Shown here in pieces: positions 43,699-51,834 of a stretch of DNA of 64,000 nt. Location of the stretch: the NCBI GenBank assembly GCA_937898675.1, contig CALEJB010000045.1:83163-147162 (forward strand). The letters are read 5' to 3'. The translations under genes were made by a program, and so were the position numbers. The stretch is from an uncultured Prevotellaceae bacterium. GTDB lineage: Bacteria; Bacteroidota; Bacteroidia; Bacteroidales; Muribaculaceae. How positions within the stretch are numbered: the first letter of the stretch is position 1; every line of letters starts with the position of its first letter. The notes below the pieces were generated by a model. The model was not told the DNA's origin and ran no database searches. It saw nothing but the letters and a program-made list of their open reading frames with translations.

Positions 43699-45606
43699 CT
43701 AGAGGGCAAGGCGCAACCCAAGGTCGCTGCCGCGGCCCGATGGCGAGTAGCTGTCCCGGCGCGACACACGGCAGTCCCTGGCGTCGGAGTCCCAGCTACC
43801 GCCACGGTACACGCGGTAAGAGCCCGTTTCAGGTCCCGTCGGGTCGGCCTGAGCCGCACTGCTGTAACTGCCCCACCAGTCCTGGCACCACTCCCACACA
43901 TTGCCGCTCATGTCATACAGGCCCAACTCGTTGGGCGCCTTGGTGGCAACGGGTTGAGTGCCGGTCGTCTGTAAAGGTATGTTGCCCCAATACCATGCCA
44001 CCGCGTCGATGTCGTTGCTGCCGGCATATTTGTAATGCTGGCTCTTGTTGCCGCCGCGTGCGGCGAACTCCCATTCAGCCTCAGTCGGCAGGCGGAAATT
44101 CTTGCCCGTCAACTCGTTCAACTTGGTGATAAAGGTCTGGCAGTCATTCCACGACACCATCTCCACGGGGCGCTGAAGGTTGTCCGTATTGTAACTGGGG
44201 TTGGTGCCCATCACGGCGAGCCACAACGCCTGAGTCACCTCGGTCTGGCCGATGCTGTAACTCGACAAGGTCACCTGGTGGGTGGGGCTCTCGTCGGGCC
44301 ACGCGTAGCTGCCCTGCTCGGCGGTGGCGCCCATGGTGAAGGTGCCGCCCTCGACGGGTATCATCGTGAACGACACGCCGTTGACGGTGAAGGTCTCGGT
44401 TTGAGGTGCAAGCGCGGGGATGGTGATGGTCTGCTCCTCGCTTTGGCTCATCAGCTGGCCTTCGCCCTTGGCGGTGGCGCAGGCGGTGACGGTGTATTCC
44501 TCATCGCCGCGCATGGCGGTATAGGGGTTGTCCACCGCCTCGCCGTTGACATACAACTGCACGGTGCCCTCGCCCGTGGCGGTGATGATGACGGCATCGT
44601 CACACACCTCGGCGGTGATTTCGGGCACGGCGGTGATATGGTTGATGTCTGAAAGGGCAAGGCGCAACCCAAGGTCGCTGTAGCGGTACGATGGCGCGTC
44701 GGAGTACCGGCACGACACACGGCAGTACCCGGCGTCGTCGATCCAGCTACCGCCACGGCCCACGCGGCTAGAGCCCGATTCAGGTCCCGTCGGGTCGGCC
44801 TGAGCCGCACTGCTGTAACTGCCGTACCTGTCCTGGCACCACTCCCACACATTGCCGCTCATGTCATACAGACCCAACTCGTTAGGTGCCTTGGTGGCCA
44901 CGGACTGGGTGCCATAGCCTGCCGTGCCACTCGATTGGGAGGGTATGTTGTCCCAATACCATGCCACCGCGTCGATGCCGTTGCTGCCGGCATATTTGTA
45001 ATGCTGGCTCTTGTTGCCGCCGCGGGCAGCGAACTCCCATTCAGCCTCAGTCGGCAGGCGGAAATTCTTGCCCGTCAACTCGTTCAAGCGGGTGATGAAG
45101 GTCTGGCAGTCGTTCCACGACACCTTCTCCACGGGGCGCTGAAGGTTGCCCGTATAGGTGCTGGGGTTGGTGCCCATCACGGCGAGCCACAACGCCTGCG
45201 TCACCTCGGTCTGGCCGATGCTGTAACTCGACAGCGTCACCTGGTGGACGGGGAGCTCGTCGCTGTCATAGTCGCTGCCCTGCTCCTCGGTCGCGCCCAT
45301 GGTGAAGGTGCCGCCCTCAACGGGCATCATCGTGAACGACACGCCGTTGACGGTGAAGACCTCGACGCCGAGCAGGTAGTCAATTAAAGCAGATATGTCG
45401 GCAGGGTTCACGCTGCCGTCACCGTTCACATCGGCGGCCGCCTCGTCGATGGCTGTACCGTTCAGCAGGTAGTCAATCAGCGACGAGATGTCGGCGGGGT
45501 TAACATAGCCGTCACCGTTCACATCCCCTTGGATGTAATTGCCTTCGGCAAACGCGGGAACCGAGAGACATAGCGCTAATAGTAGCGTTAATAGATAATT
45601 TTTCAT
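43699..45606 (-). CDS. secreted dockerin protein with two FGE/SUMF1-type (C-lectin fold) domains; candidate DGR variable protein
   Basis: A 635-residue exported protein: signal peptide 1-20; two dockerin-type calcium repeats (27-80); a first FGE-sulfatase/SUMF1 domain (about 84-318); a Big-like linker (about 325-400); and a second FGE domain (about 406-635). Both domains share FRLPTEAEWEFAARGG, MSGNVWEWCQD, RGGSW and LGLRLAL. The domains are near-identical except for clustered changes between RGGSW and LGLRLAL, where most variable codons are NNC. This fold is used as a ligand-binding scaffold in retroelement-diversified proteins, so a variable surface receptor is more likely than a formylglycine-generating enzyme. 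A structured leader of about 340 nt precedes it. Confidence 0.88.
   Translation of the reverse strand: MKNYLLTLLLALCLSVPAFAEGNYIQGDVNGDGYVNPADISSLIDYLLNGTAIDEAAADVNGDGSVNPADISALIDYLLGVEVFTVNGVSFTMMPVEGGTFTMGATEEQGSDYDSDELPVHQVTLSSYSIGQTEVTQALWLAVMGTNPSTYTGNLQRPVEKVSWNDCQTFITRLNELTGKNFRLPTEAEWEFAARGGNKSQHYKYAGSNGIDAVAWYWDNIPSQSSGTAGYGTQSVATKAPNELGLYDMSGNVWEWCQDRYGSYSSAAQADPTGPESGSSRVGRGGSWIDDAGYCRVSCRYSDAPSYRYSDLGLRLALSDINHITAVPEITAEVCDDAVIITATGEGTVQLYVNGEAVDNPYTAMRGDEEYTVTACATAKGEGQLMSQSEEQTITIPALAPQTETFTVNGVSFTMIPVEGGTFTMGATAEQGSYAWPDESPTHQVTLSSYSIGQTEVTQALWLAVMGTNPSYNTDNLQRPVEMVSWNDCQTFITKLNELTGKNFRLPTEAEWEFAARGGNKSQHYKYAGSNDIDAVAWYWGNIPLQTTGTQPVATKAPNELGLYDMSGNVWEWCQDWWGSYSSAAQADPTGPETGSYRVYRGGSWDSDARDCRVSRRDSYSPSGRGSDLGLRLAL
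43703..43878 (-). repeat. terminal variable region (copy B) of the FGE-domain gene
   Basis: Pairs with 44654-44829 at a constant 951-bp offset. Twenty-one differences fall between 43730 and 43827, all at codon position 1 or 2, examples being TAC/AGC, TAC/GGC, GAC/ATC, TCC/GAC and GGC/TAC. The 27 nt next to the stop codon (43703-43729) are unchanged, as expected of an initiation-of-homing sequence. Three more differences lie at 43873-43878, one of them at a third position. Confidence 0.75.
44654..44829 (-). repeat. internal variable region (copy A) of the FGE-domain gene
   Basis: First-domain counterpart of the terminal variable region. Identity with copy B stops abruptly at 44654, right after the shared LGLRLAL-coding end. 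Unlike copy B it has no inverted repeat downstream, so it may be an archived or formerly terminal variable region. Confidence 0.7.
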
Positions 45607-45950
45607 AATGAATTTGTGTTTTTTGCCCCTTGAGGGGCGGTTGATAAAAAGGGTGGTTGTTTTTATTCACTGACGCCCAGTTCCCATGACGGCTAAATTG
45701 GTTATTAAAACAGGGGTTAAAGCATAAAAACGACACCGTGGGAACTATCGAATTGTCACCGATTGGAGGCTCTAGCCTGGGCCCTTTACCAAGTAACAAA
45801 CAACAGCCCACGCACTATGCATAGCCGCACCCTCGACGGGCACGCGATATACACGCGGCGCGAGCGTCTTGTCCATTATCCTTGGTAAATGAAATTGGCT
45901 AGATTTCAAAGATAGGATAACAACGAAACGCTAACGTTATTTTATGTTGG

Positions 45951-45981
45951 CAAAGTTACTGATTATTTTTGTGATTGCAAA
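45951..45981 (-). promoter_or_regulatory. complete -33/-7 promoter for the FGE-domain gene or its leader RNA
   Basis: On the minus strand TTTG (45981-45978), 19-bp spacer, TAACTTTG (45958-45951). The next gene start on that strand is 345 nt downstream. A second box, TATCTTTG (45914-45907), lies inside the leader without a -33 partner. Confidence 0.7.
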
Positions 45982-46425
45982 GAAATTATTAAATATTTCA
46001 CAAAAAGTTTCAATCCTCACCCCTGGCCACTCACTAAAAATCGGCATTTTGTGCTGTCGCCAAACCACCGCGGCATTTTACCTTTGAAAGCGGGAAGACA
46101 ATAGTGCATTTTAACATTCCATTAACATTTCCGCCCCTACCCTTGCAAGACAAAAACAGGCAATAAGAATTGCCAAATAATTAAGAATCAGGTGTTTTGA
46201 TTTTTTAAAAGATTTTCTTTGATTTCTGGCGCACAGCGCCATCCAATGGCCGAGAAAACCCGACCGCGGATGCCAAAATTAGTACAATTCGTGAAATTCG
46301 TCGTTTGAAATTCGTCGTTCCTGTTTTTCGCATAATTCGCATCAACGACGCAGGCAATTTTTGTCATAGTTGTCATTGTTGTCTTGAATTATTGAAGATG
46401 CCACTGCTGTGTGCGGGACTTTTTG

Positions 46426-46433
46426 TATCTTTG
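46426..46433 (+). promoter_or_regulatory. -7 box abutting the HsdR-N gene (leaderless)
   Basis: TATCTTTG ends 5 nt before the ATG at 46439. Confidence 0.5.
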
Positions 46434-46438
46434 CACTG

Positions 46439-46891
46439 ATGGTTGAACTGAACTTGCCTGAATATGAGCACAAGGTAAAAAAGCGGGACGACGGGTCGTG
46501 GGCCATTTGGGACCGGCTGCGCAACCGCTGGGTGGCGCTCACTCCCGAGGAGTGGGTGCGCCAGCACTTTGTGGAGTGGCTCATTGCTGACAAACAGTTC
46601 CCCGCCGCACTGATGGGCAACGAGGTGTCGCTGACACAGAACGGCATCGCCCGGCGGTGCGACACAGTGGCAGCCGACCGCACGGGCCAGCCGCTGGTGA
46701 TTGTCGAGTACAAGGCGCCGAGCGTCACGGTAACGCAAAAGACCTTTGACCAAATCGTGCGCTACAACATGGTGCTGCACGCGCGCTACCTGGTGGTGAG
46801 CAACGGCCTCGACCACTACTGTTGCCGCATCAACTACGACACCAACAGCTACGAGTTCCTGCCCGACGTGCCGTGCTACGGAGAACTTTAG
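46439..46891 (+). CDS. type I restriction enzyme R protein N-terminal domain protein (HSDR_N_2-like)
   Basis: A 150-residue stand-alone PD-(D/E)XK-like domain found widely in Bacteroidota outside restriction systems. The nuclease core reads Glu in NEVSLTQNG, Asp in RRCDTVAAD and E-x-K in LVIVEYKAP (about 78-100), all present. No HsdM or HsdS genes are near, so it is not a restriction system here. A DNA repair role beside the helicase gene is only suggested. The ATG at 46439 gives the canonical start; the frame is open 10 codons upstream through the promoter box. Confidence 0.82.
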   Translation: MVELNLPEYEHKVKKRDDGSWAIWDRLRNRWVALTPEEWVRQHFVEWLIADKQFPAALMGNEVSLTQNGIARRCDTVAADRTGQPLVIVEYKAPSVTVTQKTFDQIVRYNMVLHARYLVVSNGLDHYCCRINYDTNSYEFLPDVPCYGEL

Positions 46892-46940
46892 TTTAGTGTG
46901 GAGTTAGGAGTTAGGAGTTGCCGATAAACAGAAAAAGCAG

Positions 46941-46948
46941 TAATTTTG
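46941..46948 (+). promoter_or_regulatory. -7 box abutting the helicase gene (leaderless)
   Basis: TAATTTTG ends 5 nt before the ATG at 46954, with a weak GTTG 20 bp upstream as a possible -33. Confidence 0.5.
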
Positions 46949-46953
46949 CACAC

Positions 46954-49347
46954 ATGATTACCGAGGACTATCTGTCGAAACTGAACGAGCAGCAACGAGC
47001 CGCGGTGGAATACTGCGAAGGGCCGCAACTGGTGATTGCCGGAGCAGGCTCGGGCAAAACGCGCGTGCTGACCTATAAAATTATGCACTTGCTCAACCAG
47101 GGCTATGAGCCGTGGCGCATCATGGCGCTGACATTCACCAACAAGGCCGCCCGCGAGATGCGCTCGCGCATCGAGGACCTGGCTGGCCCCGAGGTGGCGG
47201 CACGCCTGTGGATGGGCACATTCCACTCCATCTTCTCGCGGCTGCTGCGGCGCAACGCCGACCGCATCGGCTTCAAGAGCGACTTCACCATCTATGACAC
47301 GAGCGACTCCAAGTCGCTCATCAAACTCATCGTCAGCGACCTGGGGCTGGACAAAGACGTTTACAAGCCCGCGACCGTGCTGACGCAAATCAGCAATGCC
47401 AAAAACGCACTCATCACCCCCGACGACTACTCTCGCAACCATGACCTGATGGATGCTGACGCCCAGGCCGGGCGGCCCGAGATTCACAGCATCTACCGCC
47501 ATTGCTGGCAACGGTGCCGCATTGCAGAGGCGATGGACTTTGACGACCTGCTGCTTTACACCAACATCCTGCTGCGCGACAATGCCGACGTGCTAGAGCA
47601 GTACCAAGAGTACTTCAGATACATCCTCGTGGACGAGTACCAGGACACCAACTTCTCGCAGCACCTGATAGTGTACCAGCTGTGCAAACAGCACAACCGG
47701 CTGTGCGTGGTGGGCGACGACGCGCAGAGCATATACAGCTTTCGCGGCGCCAACATCGGCAACATCCTGGGGCTGGACAAATACTACCCAGGAATCCAGA
47801 CCTTCAAGCTCGAGCGCAACTACCGCTCGACGCAGACCATCATCAACGCCGCCAACAGCCTGATAGAGAACAACAGCGAACAGATTGCCAAGCATCTGTA
47901 CAGCGAAAACCCCGTGGGCGAGCCCATCCCCGTCATCCAGTGCTATAGCGACTATGAAGAAGCCTACATCGTCGCCAACCAGATTGCCTCGCTCAAAGCG
48001 CGCCAGGGCGACAGCTATGAGGACTTTGCCGTGCTCTACCGCACCAACGCCCAGTCGCGCATCCTGGAGGAGGCGCTGAGCAACGGCGGCCGGCGCGACA
48101 AGCACGGCAACATGCGCAACGCCATCCCCTACCGCATCTACGGCGGGCTGTCGTTCTACCAGCGCAAAGAGGTGAAAGACGCCATCTGCTACCTGCGGCT
48201 TATCATCAACCCCGATGACGACGAGGCCCTGCGGCGCGTGGTCAACTACCCGGCACGCGGCATCGGCGACACCACAGTGGGCAAAATCAACCACTGCGCC
48301 GCCGAGAACGGCGTGAGCATGTGGCACGTCATCACCCATGCCACCGAAGTGGGTCTGGAAGTGAACCGCGGCACGCTGCGCAAACTTGAGGATTTTGCCG
48401 CACTGATTCTGGGCCTCATCGACCTGAATGCCGAAGGCGCCGATGCCATGACCGTGACACAACAAATGGTGGCGCGCACCAAAATCCTGAGCGTGCTCGC
48501 TGGTGACCGCACACCCGAAAACATCTCACGCATCGAAAACCTGGAAGAACTGGTCAACGCCGTCAAGGACTTTGCCCAAGGCAAGGAAGAATCGGGCGAC
48601 GAGCATTGCCGCATCGGCGACTTCCTGGCCGAGACCTCGCTGCTCACCGACCAAGACATGAACGATCCAGACGGCGAGAAAGTGACACTGATGACCGCCC
48701 ATGCCGCCAAGGGGCTGGAATTCAAGAACGTCATCATCGTGGGCGTGGAGGAAGACCTATTCCCGAGCGCCATGAGCGCCGGCTCGATGTCGCAAATCGA
48801 AGAGGAGCGCCGGCTGCTGTATGTCGCCATCACCCGCGCCGAGGTGAACTGCATCATCACCTGCGCCGCGTCACGCTACCGCAACGGGCGGACACAGACC
48901 TGCACAATGAGCCGCTTCTTACATGAAATCAGCCCACAGTACCTGCAGATATCCTCCACCAACATGGCTCCGGCATGCCGCCGCCGCGACGAGGACATTG
49001 ACGACATGGGACCAATGTGGAAGGCGCCACGGCGAGGCATCGAGCCTCGCTGGCAAGCCAGCACACGCCGCGAGATGCCATCGCCGGCACCAGTGCCAAA
49101 GCGCACGCCGACGCGACCGGCAGCCTCGCCCGCCGCCTCCCAGAGCCCTGCGGCAAGCGGCAAATTTGAACTCCACACCGCCGATGAACTCCAAGAGGGC
49201 ACCCGCATCGTGCACCAGCGCTTTGGCAACGGCACCATCACCCTCGTCGACACCAGCGGCAGCGAAGCGAAAGTCAACGTCACCTTTGCCGACGGCACAA
49301 CGAGGACACTCATGCTCAAGTTCGCCCGTTTTGAAATCATCAACTAA
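46954..49347 (+). CDS. UvrD/PcrA-type ATP-dependent DNA helicase
   Basis: A 797-residue superfamily 1A 3'-5' helicase. Motifs: Walker A AGSGKT (Lys35), Ia LTFTNKAAREM, II ILVDEYQDTN (about 228), III VVGDDAQSIYSFRGA, IV LERNYRS, V LMTAHAAKGLEF, VI LLYVAITRA. The basic, Pro-rich linker near 680-735 leads to a C-terminal Tudor-like domain (GTRIVHQRFGNGTI) that in PcrA contacts RNA polymerase. It works in nucleotide excision repair and transcription-coupled repair. Confidence 0.93.
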   Translation: MITEDYLSKLNEQQRAAVEYCEGPQLVIAGAGSGKTRVLTYKIMHLLNQGYEPWRIMALTFTNKAAREMRSRIEDLAGPEVAARLWMGTFHSIFSRLLRRNADRIGFKSDFTIYDTSDSKSLIKLIVSDLGLDKDVYKPATVLTQISNAKNALITPDDYSRNHDLMDADAQAGRPEIHSIYRHCWQRCRIAEAMDFDDLLLYTNILLRDNADVLEQYQEYFRYILVDEYQDTNFSQHLIVYQLCKQHNRLCVVGDDAQSIYSFRGANIGNILGLDKYYPGIQTFKLERNYRSTQTIINAANSLIENNSEQIAKHLYSENPVGEPIPVIQCYSDYEEAYIVANQIASLKARQGDSYEDFAVLYRTNAQSRILEEALSNGGRRDKHGNMRNAIPYRIYGGLSFYQRKEVKDAICYLRLIINPDDDEALRRVVNYPARGIGDTTVGKINHCAAENGVSMWHVITHATEVGLEVNRGTLRKLEDFAALILGLIDLNAEGADAMTVTQQMVARTKILSVLAGDRTPENISRIENLEELVNAVKDFAQGKEESGDEHCRIGDFLAETSLLTDQDMNDPDGEKVTLMTAHAAKGLEFKNVIIVGVEEDLFPSAMSAGSMSQIEEERRLLYVAITRAEVNCIITCAASRYRNGRTQTCTMSRFLHEISPQYLQISSTNMAPACRRRDEDIDDMGPMWKAPRRGIEPRWQASTRREMPSPAPVPKRTPTRPAASPAASQSPAASGKFELHTADELQEGTRIVHQRFGNGTITLVDTSGSEAKVNVTFADGTTRTLMLKFARFEIIN

Positions 49348-49359
49348 CAGCACAACGAC

Positions 49360-50505
49360 ATGGAAGAACTCAAGACCCCCTATTATATTGTGTATGAAGA
49401 GCGGCTGCGGCACAATCTGGAACTGATTACCGGCGTGGCGCAACGCACCGGCGTGGAAATCATCATGGCGTTCAAGGCCAACGCGCTGTGGCGCACATTT
49501 GACGTGTTCAGGGAGTTCGGCGTCACCTCCACGGCAAGTTCGGTGAACGAAATGCTACTCGCCAACGATGAACTCAAGTGCCGCACCCACACCTATTGCC
49601 CCGCCTACACAGAGGACACCATCGACGCCTTCATCGCCGGCAGTTCGCACATCACGTTCAACTCCATCGAGCAGTACCAGCGCTTTGCCGACCGCATCGC
49701 CCGTCACAACCACGACTGGCCTGGCGAGCAGGTGAGCTGCGGCCTGCGGGTAAACCCCATGTGCTCGGTCATCGAGACAGACATCTACAACCCTTGCTGC
49801 CCCGGTTCACGGTTTGGCGTGCTTGCCACGGACCTGAAAGAACTGCCCGAGGGCATTGAGGGATTCCACTTCCACGCCCTGTGCGAAAGCACGAGTTTTG
49901 ACCTTGAAAAAGTGCTGCTGGCGCTCAAGCAGCAATTCGGCGACTGGCTGCCGCGGCTAAAGTGGCTGAACATGGGCGGCGGCCACCTGATGACGCGCAA
50001 GGGCTATAACATCGGCCACCTCGAGCAAGTGCTGGGAGCCTTCCAGGGGGCCTACCCCAACCTGCACCTGATCATGGAGCCCGGCAGCGCATGGTGCTGG
50101 CAAACAGGCGACCTGGAGGCCAGCGTGGTTGACGTGGTGAGCAACAACGGCATCACTACAGCGATTATCGACGCATCGTTTGCCTGCCACATGCCCGACT
50201 GTCTGGAAATGCCCTACAAGCCCGTGGTATCACAGGCCCTGCCCAAAGTGGATGCCAGCAAGCCCACCTACCGCCTGGGCGGCAACTCATGCCTGAGCGG
50301 GGACTATGTGGGGGACTGGAGTTTTGACCGGCCGCTCAAGCGCGGCGACCGCATCACCCTGGAGGACATGAACCACTACACCACCGTCAAGACCAACATG
50401 TTTAACGGCATCCAGCACCCCGCCATCGTGTATCAACACAACGACGGCAGCATTGAGGTGCTGCGCGAGTTCAGTTACCTGGATTACAAAGAACGGATGT
50501 CGTGA
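49360..50505 (+). CDS. nspC: carboxynorspermidine decarboxylase
   Basis: A 381-residue PLP-dependent decarboxylase with alanine racemase-like fold. PLP Lys39 sits in IMAFKANA; other family points are HFHALCE, WLNMGGGHLMTRKGY, MEPGSAWCWQTG and the catalytic Cys region LGGNSCLSGDYVGDW. In Bacteroidota it makes spermidine from carboxyspermidine, the alternative to the AdoMet decarboxylase route. Its usual partner, carboxy(nor)spermidine dehydrogenase, is not in the window. It starts 12 nt after the helicase gene. Confidence 0.92.
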   Translation: MEELKTPYYIVYEERLRHNLELITGVAQRTGVEIIMAFKANALWRTFDVFREFGVTSTASSVNEMLLANDELKCRTHTYCPAYTEDTIDAFIAGSSHITFNSIEQYQRFADRIARHNHDWPGEQVSCGLRVNPMCSVIETDIYNPCCPGSRFGVLATDLKELPEGIEGFHFHALCESTSFDLEKVLLALKQQFGDWLPRLKWLNMGGGHLMTRKGYNIGHLEQVLGAFQGAYPNLHLIMEPGSAWCWQTGDLEASVVDVVSNNGITTAIIDASFACHMPDCLEMPYKPVVSQALPKVDASKPTYRLGGNSCLSGDYVGDWSFDRPLKRGDRITLEDMNHYTTVKTNMFNGIQHPAIVYQHNDGSIEVLREFSYLDYKERMS

Positions 50506-50527
50506 GCCGTCGCCAAACGTCGAGCCA

Positions 50528-51799
50528 TCACTTGCCGCTGTAGGCCACGCCGTAGCCCACCAAGCGGTCGTAACGCTCGCCCATGGGGCGGTCGTAAACG
50601 GTGACGAGGTACTCGTTGACCGTCTCGTAGTGGTCGCCCTCGATGACCGAGGTCTGGCCCACACTGGAGCCGTCGGGGATAAAGAGGTACATATAGTTGT
50701 AAGCGCCCTGCTTGAGCATGATGTCGGCGGTATAGCATCCCGTCGAGGCATCGTAGCGCATCATCGACTGCGAGGCAGGATAACCCTCGTTGAACTCGCC
50801 ATAGAGCCACACATTGCCGCCGTTGAGGCGTCCTGCCGTGTTGAGGGTGAAATGGGTGACCATGTAATCGGCCGTGAGGGGGGCTTCATCATAGCCCTCG
50901 GCGTTGCGGATGGTGAAACGGCCAAACTGCGTCTTGTCGTAGAGATACTGCACCTGGTTGCGCGGCTCGTCGGTGAACAGCGTGGCGTGGTACATCGGGT
51001 CGTAATACCTGATAGCCTGCACGCCCATGTTGACGGAATGGGCATTCACCGTCTCGAAGCGGCGGAACTCGTTGCCGGCGGCAAAAATCAGGTCGCGGCT
51101 GTGCTCAAAGGTGACATGGTCCACGCCCACCATGGTGGGACGGGTCACCGTCACGGCATTGTCCTGACGGGAGTTTTGCGACACCACGCACTTGAATTCG
51201 CCGTAAGGGTCCTTCACCTGGTTGGGCTTGTAGCGGACATCGAAACTCACCTGCTGAAAACGGTTATTATACTCGATGTCGGTGCGCGAGGTCACCTGCG
51301 GGAACACACTCACCGTGCCTTCGCACATCATGAAACGCGTCTGGAACAAAATCTTGTCGGGGTCGTCCTGCTCATAGACCGTGAGCAGGTAGTTGCCGCT
51401 GACCAGAGGCTGCATGCCGGCATTGGGCAGCGTGAACTGATAGTTGTAGTAGTGGACATAGGTGGCCTCGCTGGGGGCATAGTCGTCGATGTCGGCATAG
51501 TTGAAGCCGTCCACATACTCACTCTCGACCAACTGCGAGGGTTGCCAGTCGGCATTGCAGTGGGTGATGCTGTAACGCAGGTAATGGACATCATAGTCCA
51601 GATAGTCGAAATTGACCAGCAGGCAGTCGTCGCTGTTCATCATCAGCACGGGAGGCGCATACATGTTGCGGGCAAGGCTCACCTTGAGCGAGCGCACATT
51701 GGCGTCAAACACATGGGGACGGGTGTCCACCCTGCCCTGGGCCGATGCAGCCATCACCGCCAGGCCGCATAGCAATGCCAAGAGATGTTTCATATTCAT
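50528..51799 (-). CDS. DUF5103 protein, type IX secretion system plug-like
   Basis: A 423-residue secreted or outer-membrane associated protein with signal peptide (cleavage about ASAQG, residue 21). Family landmarks include VRSLKVSLARNMYAPPVLMMNSDDCLLVNFDYLD, ITHCNADWQPSQL and YNRKxY-type strands such as GAYNYMYLFIPDG. DUF5103 proteins include the plug of the type IX secretion translocon SprA. Other T9SS components are not in the window. Start ATG 51799 or 51793 (MKHLL) are both possible. It converges on nspC. Confidence 0.85.
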   Translation of the reverse strand: MNMKHLLALLCGLAVMAASAQGRVDTRPHVFDANVRSLKVSLARNMYAPPVLMMNSDDCLLVNFDYLDYDVHYLRYSITHCNADWQPSQLVESEYVDGFNYADIDDYAPSEATYVHYYNYQFTLPNAGMQPLVSGNYLLTVYEQDDPDKILFQTRFMMCEGTVSVFPQVTSRTDIEYNNRFQQVSFDVRYKPNQVKDPYGEFKCVVSQNSRQDNAVTVTRPTMVGVDHVTFEHSRDLIFAAGNEFRRFETVNAHSVNMGVQAIRYYDPMYHATLFTDEPRNQVQYLYDKTQFGRFTIRNAEGYDEAPLTADYMVTHFTLNTAGRLNGGNVWLYGEFNEGYPASQSMMRYDASTGCYTADIMLKQGAYNYMYLFIPDGSSVGQTSVIEGDHYETVNEYLVTVYDRPMGERYDRLVGYGVAYSGK

Positions 51800-51834
51800 A
51801 TCAGTAAGACTTGTAATCGCCGCGGCGGTTTAAC

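Larger units (their letters stand above)
45607..46438. other. 832-bp intergenic region with structured leader of the FGE-domain gene
   Basis: No convincing gene. On the minus strand a promoter at 45951-45981 gives a leader of about 340 nt. Within it TTTACCAAG (45785-45793) can pair with CTTGGTAAA (45881-45889), enclosing a GC-rich block with GCCGC/GCGGC, ACAAGACGC/GCGTxxxxTTGT and CTATGCATAG; GTTCCCA (45680-45686) can pair with TGGGAAC (45739-45745); and a GCCCC/GGGGC hairpin (about 45624-45637) sits just before the ATG. This looks like a structured RNA or regulatory leader. 45990-46420 is A/T-rich with only the promoter of the next gene. Confidence 0.55.

Noticed and set aside
43873..43878. 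Three more differences between the FGE copies (TGG TGG vs AGG TAC) as part of the variable region
   Set aside because: One is at a third codon position (G vs C), so not all fit adenine mutagenesis; kept outside the 21-site core.
43699..45606. Genuine formylglycine-generating enzyme / sulfatase activator
   Set aside because: Two domain copies, an exported dockerin architecture and variable-site pattern argue for a binding scaffold; no sulfatase needing maturation lies beside it.
45512..45811. Open frame of 99 codons across the leader of the FGE gene
   Set aside because: It overlaps the start of the FGE gene out of frame, has odd composition, and lies within a leader rich in RNA pairing; read as non-coding.
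46439..46891. Part of a type I restriction-modification system
   Set aside because: No HsdM, HsdS or helicase part of HsdR nearby; the stand-alone domain is common in Bacteroidota.
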